Below, one piece after another: positions 9,030 to 20,327 of a DNA stretch of 64,000 nt (the stretch's first letter is position 1; every line of letters starts with the position of its first letter). The position numbers and the translations under genes were made by a program. The notes under the pieces are model-generated. The model saw only the letters and a list, made by a program, of their open reading frames with translations, was not told the DNA's origin and searched no databases. Source of the DNA: Microbacterium algeriense (GTDB lineage: Bacteria > Actinomycetota > Actinomycetes > Actinomycetales > Microbacteriaceae); contig NZ_WAAO01000003.1 in assembly GCF_008868005.1 (NCBI RefSeq), positions 372,001 through 436,000 on the forward strand, read 5' to 3'.

Positions 9030-9728
9030 TCAGATCAGGGGCGGTTCGTCCGAGGCTTCGCGCAGCGCTCGCTCCACGGTCGACTGCACGAGCGCCGACA
9101 GGTAGCCGCCGGGGTTCTCGACCCCGATCTCGCGGAGGCGTGCGGTCGACTGACCGATGATGGATCGCGAGAACTCGGTGGCCGTCGCGATCGCGTCCGC
9201 ATACGCGGGGCGGTCCTCTTCGGCGATCACCACGGGCTCGCACCCCATCTCCACCGCGAGCGCCTGTGCGATGGGCAGCACGGCGGCAGGCGCGGTCACG
9301 GCCGCGAAGCCCGCCTGCAGCTGTCGGAGGTCGATCGAGGTTCCGGTGAACGTGATCGCCGGATGAACCGCGAGCGGGATCGCCCCGCGCTCTGCGGCCG
9401 GACGAAGAACCTCGATGCCGTACGCGGGGTCGGTGTGCAGCACGAGCTGGCCGATCTGCCAGCCGCCCACCTCGGAGATGCCGGAGACGAGCGACGGCAA
9501 CTGCTCGGACGGCACGGCGAGGATCACGAGCTCCGCCCGACGGACGACCTCCAGAGCGTCCAGGACGGGGACGTCCGGCAGCACCGCAGAGGCGCGTTCA
9601 TCGTCGGAACCGCTCGTGATCCCGACGACCGCGTGTCCGGCTCCGGCGAGCGCCGCTCCGACGACCGGACCGACCCGACCGGCGCCGATGATCCCGACGC
9701 CGAGGCGTCCGTCACGGACCACGCTCAC
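9030..9728 (-). CDS. Rossmann-like/DUF2520 domain protein
   Basis: A 232-residue protein with an N-terminal NAD(P)-binding fold (VGIIGAGRVGPVVGAALAGA, residues ~9-28), a middle segment with AVHPAITFTG, and a helical DUF2520 C-terminal domain. It resembles 3-hydroxyisobutyrate- or ketopantoate-reductase-like dehydrogenases; the substrate is not established. The GTG start at 9728 overlaps the upstream stop as GTGA. In related genomes this gene is followed by panC; here panC is not in the window. Last gene of the ftsH-fol operon. Confidence 0.85.
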   Translation of the reverse strand: MSVVRDGRLGVGIIGAGRVGPVVGAALAGAGHAVVGITSGSDDERASAVLPDVPVLDALEVVRRAELVILAVPSEQLPSLVSGISEVGGWQIGQLVLHTDPAYGIEVLRPAAERGAIPLAVHPAITFTGTSIDLRQLQAGFAAVTAPAAVLPIAQALAVEMGCEPVVIAEEDRPAYADAIATATEFSRSIIGQSTARLREIGVENPGGYLSALVQSTVERALREASDEPPLI

Positions 9729-11650
9729 TCCCCCGGCGCAGCGGGTGAAGCGGGCGGCGCAGGCGGGGCGACCGGAGGCGCAGCAGGCGGAGCGACCGGA
9801 GGCGCGGGCGGCGGGGCGACCGGAGGCGCAGCGACCGGAGGCGCAGCAGGCGAAGCGACCGGAGGCGCAGCAGGCGGAGCGACCGGAGGCGCAGGCGGCG
9901 TCTGCCCCGGCGCGGTGAAGACCGGCGGCGGCCCCGTGTAGGGCGGCGGGGCCACGGGCGCGGCCACCGCCGTCGGCGTCGACGCGTGCTCGCTCCACCG
10001 ATGGGTCGTATCCCGAGACGCCGCCTCCGCGGCGGCTCGGCTGACATCGTCCAGGAGCGCCAGCGCATCGGCGCGCTCGAGCCCGGAGAGGTAGCCCGTG
10101 ATAGGCCCGGGCACGGTGTGCACCTGCGCTCCGGACACGCGCTGCGCCCGGTCGATGGGTCCCTGGCTCAGCGAGACGCCCTGGAGCCGCGCCAACGGGA
10201 ACACCGCGAGCTTCCGCCAGATGTTCCCGCGTCGGAGGATCAGGCCGAACTCCTCGACGAGGTAACCGTGACGCTTCCAGGAGACCGGACGGCGCCACCA
10301 CGCGCGACGGGGCATCCGACGGTACGCGTCGCCCTCGCTCGGCCCGACCACGCCCTGATCCCAGAGCGAGGAGATGCTCGCGGCGGGGACATCCGGCAGC
10401 ACGAGGGCGAGCACGCGCTCGACGTCCGCGCGCTTGCCGACCGGGAGGACGACGTTGAACTGCTGGCCGCTCCCCGACGACTGCTGCGCCGCGCTCTTGC
10501 CGCTCATGCGGTTGATCTTGATCATCCACCAGCCGAAGGGGCGCCACAGCAGCGACTGCGAGACCTCGACGGCGAAGATGCGCCCTGGCGGCAGCGTCTC
10601 GGTCACGGTCGTCAGCAGTCCGTAGGTGATGCGCACGCCGTCGGGCGTCGGCGCGATCGAGTACCGCAGCGACTTGGAGATCTGCGCCCAGGTGATACCG
10701 ACCACGGCGATGACCATCGGGATGCCCATCCCGAGCCCGATGCCGAGGAGCACGACGCCGCCGTCCGGGTCGCCGTCGACGAGCATGCCGATGAGCGTGC
10801 TGCCGATCGCGACGGCGAAGATCACTCCGAAGAAGACCAGCCACAGCAGGCCGGAGATCAACTGCGATCCGACGAGTCGACCGGTCGGGATCTTGACCAC
10901 GCTCTCCGGCACCACGTCGGCGAGGTCGACGCCGGCGATGAGGTCGTTGACCCCCGCGTTCATCGAGCCGACGAGCTGCGCGCGCGCGGACGCGGGCGCC
11001 GCAGCGGCCGCTCCCGCGGCGTCGGGGTTGAGCGCGGCGTGACGCGCCGCTCGCGCGCCGGAGGCCAGACGCAGGATGTCCGCACGCACCGACTCGGCGC
11101 GAGGCGTCGCCAGGTACTCGAGCTCGACGTTCGCGTCATTGCCGGCGCCCACGACTTCGAGCTTCGCCAGTCCGATGATGCGAGCGGGGAACGGTCGGGT
11201 CAGGTTGACTCCCTGCACCCGGTCGAGCGGCGCCCGCCGGTGCGAGCGGAAGATGATGCCCTTGCGCACCTCGACGTGGTCGCCGGTGATCCGGAACTGC
11301 TGGAAGCGCCAGACGAACCAGAAGATCGCCACGAGCACGAGGACGAGTCCGAGCACGCTGAGCAGAGCGACGAGGATCAGGTTGTTCGCCAGTACCCAGT
11401 CGACCGGATCGCCGCCGGTGTAATCGCCGTAGTGGGCTTCCTCGGGCGTGAACAGCGCGACGAGCCAGTTGATGACGCGATCACGCATGTTCGCGACCAC
11501 GATGCCGGCCACGATGATCAGCGCCAGACCGCCCTTGAAGAGCGGGGTGAGCGGGTGCATCCGGTGCCACTCGCCGTTCGCGAGCGTGGTCGACGGCTCC
11601 ACGGCGGATGCCTGCGGGCTCGGCGTCAGGGGAGGCTGCGGCTCGCTCAC
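9725..11650 (-). CDS. Multi-pass PH-domain (bPH2/YdbT-like) membrane protein
   Basis: A 641-residue protein starting at a GTG that overlaps the previous stop (GTGA). Membrane helices near residues 35-55 and 85-110 precede a first bPH2 domain (VEVRKGIIFRSHRRAPLDRV). More helices and further bPH2-type domains follow (YGLLTTVTETLPPGRIFAVE; LILRRGNIWRKLAVFPLARL). This resembles YdbT, which pairs with YdbS; the role in membrane homeostasis is not settled. The C-terminal ~60 residues are low-complexity Pro/Ala/Val (PPVAPPAAPPVASPAAPP) encoded by a minisatellite. The gene pairs with the shorter PH protein just upstream. Confidence 0.88.
   Translation of the reverse strand: MSEPQPPLTPSPQASAVEPSTTLANGEWHRMHPLTPLFKGGLALIIVAGIVVANMRDRVINWLVALFTPEEAHYGDYTGGDPVDWVLANNLILVALLSVLGLVLVLVAIFWFVWRFQQFRITGDHVEVRKGIIFRSHRRAPLDRVQGVNLTRPFPARIIGLAKLEVVGAGNDANVELEYLATPRAESVRADILRLASGARAARHAALNPDAAGAAAAAPASARAQLVGSMNAGVNDLIAGVDLADVVPESVVKIPTGRLVGSQLISGLLWLVFFGVIFAVAIGSTLIGMLVDGDPDGGVVLLGIGLGMGIPMVIAVVGITWAQISKSLRYSIAPTPDGVRITYGLLTTVTETLPPGRIFAVEVSQSLLWRPFGWWMIKINRMSGKSAAQQSSGSGQQFNVVLPVGKRADVERVLALVLPDVPAASISSLWDQGVVGPSEGDAYRRMPRRAWWRRPVSWKRHGYLVEEFGLILRRGNIWRKLAVFPLARLQGVSLSQGPIDRAQRVSGAQVHTVPGPITGYLSGLERADALALLDDVSRAAAEAASRDTTHRWSEHASTPTAVAAPVAPPPYTGPPPVFTAPGQTPPAPPVAPPAAPPVASPAAPPVAAPPVAPPPAPPVAPPAAPPVAPPAPPASPAAPGE
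9768..9892. repeat. Coding minisatellite for a Pro/Ala/Val tail
   Basis: The 14-mer GCGACCGGAGGCGC occurs six times at spacings of roughly 15-25 bp. Read on the minus strand it encodes repeated A-P-P-V-A-P units at the end of the large PH-domain protein. Copy number is likely to vary between strains. Confidence 0.75.
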
Positions 11651-12228
11651 AGGCCGGTCCGACGCGTCTCGGCGACCTGGATGAGGGTGTCGCGCAGCGC
11701 TTCCGATGCCGCCTGCGTCAGGCCCGGGATCTGCACGCCGGTGGTCGCGGCGGCCGTGACCATCTTCAGCTGCGAGACCCCGAAGGCGCGGTCGAGGGGC
11801 CCCTGGGTGATGTCGACCAGCTGCATGCGGCCGTAGGGGACGGCGATCATCCGCTGCCAGAGGATGCCCTTGCGGAACACGATGTCGTCCGCACGGAGCA
11901 TGTAGCCGATCGCCTTCGCCTGACGGGGCAGGATCACCAGCGTGATGACCGTGATCAACAGGATCACGCCGGCCGGGATCCATACCCAATCCTGCTCGAG
12001 CACGACGTTGAGCACGACGGCGACCGCGACGACGATCGCGATGAAGATCACGTTCTGCACGATCTGCGAGACGACGTAGCGCGGCGAGATCTGGTGCCAT
12101 GTGCCGTCGAGCTCGAGCCTGGCCTCGTTCCGCGCGGTGCGCAGCTTCGTGTAGGTCCCCTGGTCGAGGGCGTCGAGGTCAGTGCCCTCCGCCGGGTTCA
12201 GGGGCGCGGTCTCTGGGTTCTGAGTCAT
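11647..12228 (-). CDS. PH-domain (bPH2/YdbS-like) membrane protein
   Basis: A 193-residue protein with a ~50-residue cytoplasmic N-terminus, two adjacent membrane helices (about 57-77 and 83-101, VWIPAGVILLITVITLVIL) and one bPH2 domain (YMLRADDIVFRKGILWQRMI ... PYGRMQLVDITQGPLDRAFG). This is the YdbS layout. It is immediately followed by the YdbT-like gene with a 4-bp overlap, so the two probably form a complex. Its first 50 bp overlap the end of the DUF3180 gene in another frame. Confidence 0.88.
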   Translation of the reverse strand: MTQNPETAPLNPAEGTDLDALDQGTYTKLRTARNEARLELDGTWHQISPRYVVSQIVQNVIFIAIVVAVAVVLNVVLEQDWVWIPAGVILLITVITLVILPRQAKAIGYMLRADDIVFRKGILWQRMIAVPYGRMQLVDITQGPLDRAFGVSQLKMVTAAATTGVQIPGLTQAASEALRDTLIQVAETRRTGL

Positions 12229-12661
12229 CAGGATCCTTCGGCAGGGTGCAGAACTGTTCAGCGACGAGCGCGGCGACGACGAGGACGATCGCGCTTCCGA
12301 TGAGGGCCAGCATGGCCACAGTCGACCCTACCGGGGGTTCGATCGGCCGTGTCAGGAGGAACAGCTGCAGCCCGGCGCCGAAGCCGGCCAGAATCGCGCC
12401 GAGCAGGCTCGATGCACGGGCGAGCGTCGCGGCCCGCAGAGCCCGGAACGGATCGATGCGGACGCCCGACCGGACGCTGCGCCGGACCGGCCAGGCCACT
12501 CCGAGGGACGCCGCCGCGATCAGCAGGAGCAGCACCGGCAGCAGCAGGGACGGGGTGAAGGTCGCGCGACCGCCCGCCGTGAGCAGGTGATCGAGAAGGA
12601 AGCCGCCGCCGGCGCCGAGCAGGGCGAGGACGACGAGCAGTCCGGCCGAGGTGCGTCTCAT
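12179..12661 (-). CDS. DUF3180 family membrane protein
   Basis: A 160-residue protein with four predicted membrane helices: an N-terminal GLLVVLALLGAGGGFLLDHL, one near 40-60, and two in the C-terminal half. DUF3180 is an actinobacterial family commonly found right after folK; its function is unknown. The ATG at 12661 was chosen because it overlaps the folK stop as ATGA. Its 3' end runs 50 bp into the next gene, which is a longer overlap than the other junctions in the operon. Confidence 0.85.
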   Translation of the reverse strand: MRRTSAGLLVVLALLGAGGGFLLDHLLTAGGRATFTPSLLLPVLLLLIAAASLGVAWPVRRSVRSGVRIDPFRALRAATLARASSLLGAILAGFGAGLQLFLLTRPIEPPVGSTVAMLALIGSAIVLVVAALVAEQFCTLPKDPDDSEPRDRAPEPGGGH

Positions 12662-13197
12662 CCCTCGCCCCTGGCGAGGAGACCTGCCGCGAGTTCGGCG
12701 ACCCTGCCCCACCCCGGCAGCACGGCGTCGGGGTCGACGTCCAGCCAGGGTTCGAGCACGAACAGGCGCTCTGCGGCGCGCGGATGCGGCACCTGCAGCC
12801 GCGGTTCGTCCGAGACGAAATCGCCGTACGCGATGAGGTCGAGGTCGAGGGTGCGGTCGCCCCAGCGCTCTCGACGCTCCCGCCCGTTCTCGTCTTCGAT
12901 CGCGTGCAGCATGCCGAGCAGGATCTCCGGCGCCAGACGCGTGGTCACCAGCGCGACCGCGTTCACGTAGCCGGGGGCGTCGGGATCCGGCCCGTCGAGA
13001 CGCAGGGCGACGGTCTCGAACAGGGCGGACAGGCGCACCTCGCTGACCAGCGGCAGCCGTGCGATGCGCTCCGCAGCAGCGCGGATCGTCTCGTGCCGGT
13101 CGCCGAGGTTCGCGCCGAGCGCCACGACCGCGACGGTCTCCGGTCGCGCGGGGCGAGGACCGGGCAGCTGCGGGGGTTTCGCGAGGCTGCGGCTCAT
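12658..13197 (-). CDS. folK: 2-amino-4-hydroxy-6-hydroxymethyldihydropteridine pyrophosphokinase
   Basis: A 179-residue enzyme that transfers pyrophosphate from ATP to 6-hydroxymethyl-dihydropterin in folate synthesis. Visible motifs are VVALGANLGDR near residue 30 and WGDRTLDLDLIAYGD near residue 110, the HPPK signature; VPHPRAAERLFVLEPW follows. A ~20-residue Pro/Arg-rich N-terminal extension precedes the core. The ATG at 13197 overlaps the folB stop as ATGA, which decides the start. Confidence 0.95.
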   Translation of the reverse strand: MSRSLAKPPQLPGPRPARPETVAVVALGANLGDRHETIRAAAERIARLPLVSEVRLSALFETVALRLDGPDPDAPGYVNAVALVTTRLAPEILLGMLHAIEDENGRERRERWGDRTLDLDLIAYGDFVSDEPRLQVPHPRAAERLFVLEPWLDVDPDAVLPGWGRVAELAAGLLARGEG

Positions 13198-13589
13198 GCG
13201 GTGATGTCCTCGAGCCACTCGGGCCCGCGGCTGCGGTGCACGGTCACCGCGACATCGGCGAAGTTCCGGTCGATCGGGGCGTGCGGCTTGTGCACGGTGA
13301 CGGTCACGTTCTGCACGCGGGCGTCCTGCAGCGCCACCGCGGCGATCCGCTCGGCGAGGGTCTCGATCAGGTTGACGGGCTCGCCCTCGACGACTCCCGC
13401 CACCTTCTCGGCCAGTTCGCCGTAGTGCACGGTGTCGGCCACGTCGTCCGAGGCGGCGGCCTGCTCCAGCGACATCCGCAGCCGGAGGTCGACCACGAAC
13501 TCCTGGCCGTCCTCTCGCTCATGCGCGTACACGCCGTGGCGGCCGAAGACGGTCAGACCGGTGAGGACGATCTCATCGAGGAAATCCAT
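13194..13589 (-). CDS. folB: Dihydroneopterin aldolase
   Basis: A 131-residue enzyme of folate synthesis that cleaves dihydroneopterin to hydroxymethyl-dihydropterin and glycolaldehyde. The motif GLTVFGRHGVYAHEREDGQEF (split here as GLTVFGRHGVYAHE near residues 9-22) carries the conserved glutamate, and the lysine in TVHKPHAPI near residue 95 is the expected catalytic residue. The ATG at 13589 has a TACGCT hexamer 6 nt upstream, so folB and the genes after it may have their own promoter besides read-through from ftsH. 37 bp separate it from folP. Confidence 0.94.
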   Translation of the reverse strand: MDFLDEIVLTGLTVFGRHGVYAHEREDGQEFVVDLRLRMSLEQAAASDDVADTVHYGELAEKVAGVVEGEPVNLIETLAERIAAVALQDARVQNVTVTVHKPHAPIDRNFADVAVTVHRSRGPEWLEDITA

Positions 13590-13595
13590 GCCTCT

Positions 13596-13601
13596 AGCGT
13601 A
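13596..13601 (-). promoter_or_regulatory. Internal -10 element TACGCT before folB
   Basis: TACGCT, 6 nt (AGAGGC), then the folB ATG at 13589. It lies in the only sizeable gap (37 bp) between folE and the DUF2520 gene, where an internal leaderless promoter would be expected. Confidence 0.4.
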
Positions 13602-13626
13602 CGGGGGCGACCCCAGGGCGCGCCCC

Positions 13627-14436
13627 TCAGCCTTCCCAGGCGTGCGCGACGGCGAGGGCGTCGCGGGTGGCGGACACATCGTGCACGCGGACCGCCCAGA
13701 CGCCGGCCCGCACAGCGAGGGCGCTGGTCACGGCGGTGGCGAGGTCTCGCCGCGCCTCGGAGACCTCTTCGTCCTGGCCGCCTTCGCCACGCAGCACCTC
13801 CGCGAGGAACCGCTTGCGCGAGGTGCCGATGAGCACGCGCGGGCCGAGCGCGATGATCTCGTCGAGCCCGCGCAGCACGTCCCAGTTCTGCGTGCCCGCC
13901 TTCGCGAAGCCGATACCCGGGTCGAGGATCAGGCGCGAGGGGGCGATCCCGGCGGCTGCTGCTTCGCCCATGCGCTCCTGGAGCTCGCCGGCGACTTCGC
14001 GGGCCACCCGGCGGTACTCGGCGTGCGCGTACATGTCCGCCGAGAAACCGCGCCAGTGCCCGATCGCGAAATCCGCTCCGGACTCCGCGACGGCCGCCCG
14101 CATGTCCGGATCGGCCAACCCGCCCGAGACGTCGTTCACGATGCGGGCGCCTGCGCGGACCGCCGCTGCGGCGGTCTCGGCGCTCAGCGTGTCGATGCTG
14201 ACGGGCACGCCGGCCGCGGCGAGCTGTTCGATCACCGGGATCACGCGCTGCTGCTCGACATCGGTGCCGACGCGCTCGGCTCCGGGCCTGGTCGACTCTC
14301 CGCCGACATCGAGCACGGCGGCCCCGTCCGCGCGCAGCCGGAGACCATGGGCGACGGCCGCGTCCACGTCGAGGTATCGTCCTCCGTCGCTGAACGAGTC
14401 GGGCGTGACGTTGACGATGCCCCAGATGCCCGTCAT
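13627..14436 (-). CDS. folP: Dihydropteroate synthase
   Basis: A 269-residue TIM-barrel enzyme that joins p-aminobenzoate to hydroxymethyl-dihydropterin pyrophosphate; the target of sulfonamides. Clear motifs: IWGIVNVTPDSFSDGG at the N-terminus, DVGGESTRPGAERV near residue 43, the LILDPGIGFAKAGTQNWDVL region near 168, and the final RVHDVSATRDALAV. Length is normal. The start codon shares one base with the folE stop (TGATG), so translation is probably coupled. Confidence 0.96.
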   Translation of the reverse strand: MTGIWGIVNVTPDSFSDGGRYLDVDAAVAHGLRLRADGAAVLDVGGESTRPGAERVGTDVEQQRVIPVIEQLAAAGVPVSIDTLSAETAAAAVRAGARIVNDVSGGLADPDMRAAVAESGADFAIGHWRGFSADMYAHAEYRRVAREVAGELQERMGEAAAAGIAPSRLILDPGIGFAKAGTQNWDVLRGLDEIIALGPRVLIGTSRKRFLAEVLRGEGGQDEEVSEARRDLATAVTSALAVRAGVWAVRVHDVSATRDALAVAHAWEG

Positions 14437-15056
14437 CAGAGAGCGGACCCGTCGCGGGACGCCCCCGAGCCGGCGGACAGTCCGATGAGCGTGATGAGCT
14501 CGGTGCGAGCGACCGGATCCGCGTAGACGCCGCGCGCGGCGATCGTGAGCGTCGAGGCTTCCGTCTGGCGTCCGCCGCGCATCGTGACGCAGCCGTGGCT
14601 GGCATCGAGCACCACGAGCACGCCGCGGGTGTCGAGGTGCTCGGCGATCGTGTCGGCGATCTGCTCTCCGAGGCGCTCCTGTACCTGCGGTCGCGCCGCG
14701 AGCACCTCGACCACGCGCACGAGGGCACCCAGTCCCACGACCTGCTCGCCCGGCAGATACGCGATGTGCGCGTGACCGGCGAAGGGCAGGAGGTGGTGTT
14801 CGCAGACCGAGCGGAAGCGGATGTCACGCAGCAGCACCGCCCCGGACGGGAGGGTGTCGGGCGCAGGGCCTCGTGTCACGCTGATGGTGTGCGCGAGCGG
14901 AGCCGCTGGGTCCTCCCCCACTCCGGAGAAGAACTCCGTGTACAGCTCGGCCATGCGCGACGGCGTCTGCTTGAGCCCCGGTCGATCGGGATCCTCGCCG
15001 ATCGCCTCGAGCAGCTCCCTGGTGAGTCGCTCGACGCGCTGCCTGTCGACGGTCAC
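14436..15056 (-). CDS. folE: GTP cyclohydrolase I
   Basis: A 206-residue zinc enzyme that converts GTP to dihydroneopterin triphosphate, the first step of folate synthesis. Zinc and active-site motifs are visible: SVCEHHLLPFAGHAHIAYLP near residue 95 and HGCVTMRGGRQTEASTLT near residue 160, supplying the Cys/His ligands. Only 1 bp separates it from the ftsH stop codon, so it is co-transcribed with ftsH. Confidence 0.96.
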   Translation of the reverse strand: MTVDRQRVERLTRELLEAIGEDPDRPGLKQTPSRMAELYTEFFSGVGEDPAAPLAHTISVTRGPAPDTLPSGAVLLRDIRFRSVCEHHLLPFAGHAHIAYLPGEQVVGLGALVRVVEVLAARPQVQERLGEQIADTIAEHLDTRGVLVVLDASHGCVTMRGGRQTEASTLTIAARGVYADPVARTELITLIGLSAGSGASRDGSAL

Positions 15057-15057
15057 G

Positions 15058-17058
<2,001 letters not shown>

Positions 17059-17135
17059 GATCGGATCAGCGTATCGCGCGCGCCCTAGGCGGGCGCTGTG
17101 CGTTCACCCACGGCGCAACGCCCGTCGCTGCCCCC

Positions 17136-17254
17136 GGGTCGCTGAGCCTGTCGAAGCGTGGGTCGCTGAGCCTGTCGAAGCGTGGGTCGCTGAGCCTGTC
17201 GAAGCGTGGGTCGCTGAGCCTGTCGAAGCGTGGGTCGCTGAGCCTGTCGAAGCG

Positions 17255-17255
<1 letters not shown>
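17136..17255. repeat. Five perfect tandem copies of a 24-bp REP-like element
   Basis: Units start at 17136, 17160, 17184, 17208 and 17232. Each begins GGGTCGCTGAGCCTGTCGAA and ends GCGT, and they are identical. The last base of unit 5 is the last base of the hpt stop codon, so the array begins flush with the end of hpt and fills most of the hpt-ftsH spacer. The same element, in the opposite sense reading CTTCGACAGGCTCAGCGACC, is widespread in Micrococcales genomes (recalled, not searched). There are no spacers, so it is not a CRISPR array. Confidence 0.9.
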
Positions 17256-17806
<551 letters not shown>

Positions 17807-17812
17807 GGATCG

Positions 17813-17818
17813 ATTTTA
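17813..17818 (-). promoter_or_regulatory. -10 element TAAAAT of hpt
   Basis: TAAAAT is the closest to consensus of the window's start-proximal hexamers. It is followed by CGATCC and the ATG at 17806. It would keep hpt expressed independently of the lipoprotein cassette upstream. Confidence 0.5.
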
Positions 17819-17862
17819 GGCGACGCAGCGGTGTGCTCCGGTCCCGGGCTGCGACCGCCCCC

Positions 17863-18396
17863 TCAGGAGTGGATCTCGTCGTGGTCTCCGCGCGTCGTCT
17901 TCGGACTGAGCACGGAGATCTCGACCGTCTCGAACTTGCCCTCCTCGGAACGAACCCACGTCACCTCGACGTACCAGTCGTCCTTCGCATAGGCGTCGGC
18001 GGTCCTTCGGCCCTCTGCCGTCTCGCGGGCCTTCGTCTGTTCCCACCCGTCGTCGAGCAGGCCGTTGGCGATCGCCTTCGCAGCGTCCTCCGAGGCGGCG
18101 GGCCGCTGGACCGGTTCGATGTACGCATCGACCTGCCACCAGACCGAGTCCTGCGGAGAGGGGTCGGCGGAGACCGGATTCTGCAGCATGCGCCCCGACG
18201 ACTCGACGTCGGGGGGAGTCGTCGGAGCGAGGTCGGCCGGGACCAGGGCGATCAGTTCGTCGGCCAAGCCCTCCGCCTCTGCCTGATACTCGTCGAGTCG
18301 ACTGTCTGTCTCGGTCACCATCGTGCAGCCTCCCAGCGTCAGGGCCACGAGAACGCCGGCCATCAGCGCGACGGCACGTGCGGTCATCTTCATCAT
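17863..18396 (-). CDS. Lipoprotein, third gene of the EspC-like/hydrolase cassette
   Basis: A 177-residue protein with a signal peptide ending in lipobox LTLGGC (Cys at about residue 24), so it is anchored on the outer face of the membrane. The mature part is acidic, starts with a helix (DSRLDEYQAEAEGLADELIA) and then has a mixed alpha/beta domain with two Trp-rich strands (DSVWWQVDAYI, DDWYVEVTWV). The ATG overlaps the hydrolase stop as ATGA. An immunity or accessory role for the hydrolase is possible from position and anchoring; no family is recognised. Confidence 0.8.
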   Translation of the reverse strand: MMKMTARAVALMAGVLVALTLGGCTMVTETDSRLDEYQAEAEGLADELIALVPADLAPTTPPDVESSGRMLQNPVSADPSPQDSVWWQVDAYIEPVQRPAASEDAAKAIANGLLDDGWEQTKARETAEGRRTADAYAKDDWYVEVTWVRSEEGKFETVEISVLSPKTTRGDHDEIHS

Positions 18397-20327
18397 TCGA
18401 TCCTCGCGTACTCCGGTTCGAAACCCGACTTGTCGATGCCGTCGATCTGCACCGGGGCCTGCACGATGGGTCCGGCTCCCGGCACGACGATGGGTCGCGG
18501 GTTGTAGACATCGTCCGGCGCGAAGAGCATGGCGTCGCCGCCGGTGATGACAGCGATGATGTTGTCGAACGCCACCGATCGGGGGTCATACACGGAGCTG
18601 TGGCTGTCGATACCCCGCGGCGTGCCGTTCCCCTCGACGTTGTAGTCCTCGAGGTCAACCAGGCGATCACCGTTGTCGTCCTTGATCCACCCCGTCTCCA
18701 ATCGGGTGACACCGTCCGCGGTCAGCGGCGACTGCCCGTGCATCTGCTCCGGCCCGTTGCCCTGGATCAGTCCGACGACGAGATCACCTCGCGCCATCAT
18801 CGAGTAGTGCGGGACTCCGGAGGTCTGCGGGAAGTCCTCGATACCGCTCACCCCAGCGCCCATACCTGCCGCTGAGACGTAGAGGATGCGGTCGGCGACG
18901 AGACCCGCTTTCTCGGCGAGCCCGACGGTCGCCCCTCCGTAGCTGTGGCCCAGCACGGTGAGGGACGAACCATCCGGCTTGTCGATTCCGGCGACGAAGT
19001 CGACCAGCTTCGGCGCGAGGTCCCGCGAGAAGGAGGCGTCGGTCGGTCCGGGCAGTTCCAGTTGCGGGAACGTGCCTCCCGCCCACTGGAACACCGCGGT
19101 GTCGGGGCCGGCCGACCGGTAGAGCTGCGCACCCGTTCCGTCACCGAAGCTGGTCATGGTCGTCGTGGTCCCCGGGACCGACACGGCGACGTTGCGGATC
19201 CACGCGGGGATGTCTCCGGTGATCGGATCGATCGGGCCGTGGTACGTGGCCACCGCGTCCGCGCCCGGGTCGAAGACGACGACGCGCGCGCCTGCCCCGC
19301 TCTCGGTGTGCTTTCGCTCGCTCTCGTCCCACCACGTGTAGTCCTGGTCGAGCAGGCTCTGCCAGTAGTCGATGGGCTCGCGCAGCTTCGCGATCTCGTC
19401 GAGGTAGCCCTTCGCCTCCCAGGCGTCGGCGCGGTCGCCGGTCTTGAGGCTGTCGACCAGCGCCTGGAGCCGGGCGATCTCGGCTTCCCTTCGCGCGATC
19501 TCGTCGCGGATGTTGGTGTGGTTGGCCGTGACGCGGTCGCGGATCGGGATGCCGTTGAGGTTTCCCAGGATGAGGGATGACGCGGCGAGGAGCGCCGCCC
19601 GCGTCTCGTCGTCCATCGCGTTCCACGTCTCGCGGATGATGTCGGGGTCGCCGAGACCGGCGAGGGATTCCGCCGTGATCGCGTTGACGTTGCCCGCCCA
19701 CGCGAGGCTCGCGGCGACGAATCCGCCAGGGCCGACCTTCCCGCCCTGGGTGACGGCGGTGATGAGGGGCACGGCGGCGAGCGCGCTCACGGCCTTCTGA
19801 TCGATGGTCGCGCGCTGCTCCGCGAGGGCGTTGTAGGAGGCGAGCGCGGTGCGGTAGCCGTCGATCGCGTCCTGCCAGCGGCGCAGGTAGCCGGGGTCGT
19901 CGAGGTACATCCATGACGGAAGCACCGCGTCCCACGGAAGCGCCCAGCCGGTGACGAACTCGCTGGCGGCGTTGAGTGCCTCCGCGCGTCGGACGAAGAT
20001 GTGGTCGTACGCGTTCTGAGCGGCCCGGAGGCGCCGCGCGGCCTCGCTCTTCAACGCCTCGAGGTCTGTCGCGTACGTCGACACGGCGGCGGAGATCCCG
20101 TCGAGCCCTTGGGCCGTCTCCCCGAGGCGCTGCGCGAGGAGCACGACTCTGGTGCCGAGTTCAGCCGCCGCCGACGAAGTCATCGAGGTGAGGCTGGCGA
20201 GGGCCGCATCCGCGTCGCCCTTGCGCTCCCGCGAAGAGCTCGCACGGGTGGTGAAGGCGGTCGCGTAGCCGTTCACCGCCCCGACATCGCCCTTGGCCGG
20301 GTCGTCGACGATTCCCGGAAGGCTCAT
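18393..20327 (-). CDS. DUF1023 alpha/beta hydrolase with helical N-terminal domain
   Basis: A 644-residue protein with no signal peptide. Residues 1-~130 are helical and Ala-rich, resembling WXG/LXG-type secretion domains. Residues ~130-340 are a long helical segment with a coiled-coil part. The C-terminal half is a DUF1023 hydrolase with nucleophile elbow TVLGHSYGGATVGLA (Ser462), a likely acid in MMARGDLVVGL and a likely base in GIDSHSSVYDP. This suggests an esterase or lipase. Its start overlaps the EspC-like gene's stop (ATGA) and its stop overlaps the lipoprotein start, so all three are coupled. The substrate is unknown. Confidence 0.85.
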   Translation of the reverse strand: MSLPGIVDDPAKGDVGAVNGYATAFTTRASSSRERKGDADAALASLTSMTSSAAAELGTRVVLLAQRLGETAQGLDGISAAVSTYATDLEALKSEAARRLRAAQNAYDHIFVRRAEALNAASEFVTGWALPWDAVLPSWMYLDDPGYLRRWQDAIDGYRTALASYNALAEQRATIDQKAVSALAAVPLITAVTQGGKVGPGGFVAASLAWAGNVNAITAESLAGLGDPDIIRETWNAMDDETRAALLAASSLILGNLNGIPIRDRVTANHTNIRDEIARREAEIARLQALVDSLKTGDRADAWEAKGYLDEIAKLREPIDYWQSLLDQDYTWWDESERKHTESGAGARVVVFDPGADAVATYHGPIDPITGDIPAWIRNVAVSVPGTTTTMTSFGDGTGAQLYRSAGPDTAVFQWAGGTFPQLELPGPTDASFSRDLAPKLVDFVAGIDKPDGSSLTVLGHSYGGATVGLAEKAGLVADRILYVSAAGMGAGVSGIEDFPQTSGVPHYSMMARGDLVVGLIQGNGPEQMHGQSPLTADGVTRLETGWIKDDNGDRLVDLEDYNVEGNGTPRGIDSHSSVYDPRSVAFDNIIAVITGGDAMLFAPDDVYNPRPIVVPGAGPIVQAPVQIDGIDKSGFEPEYARIE

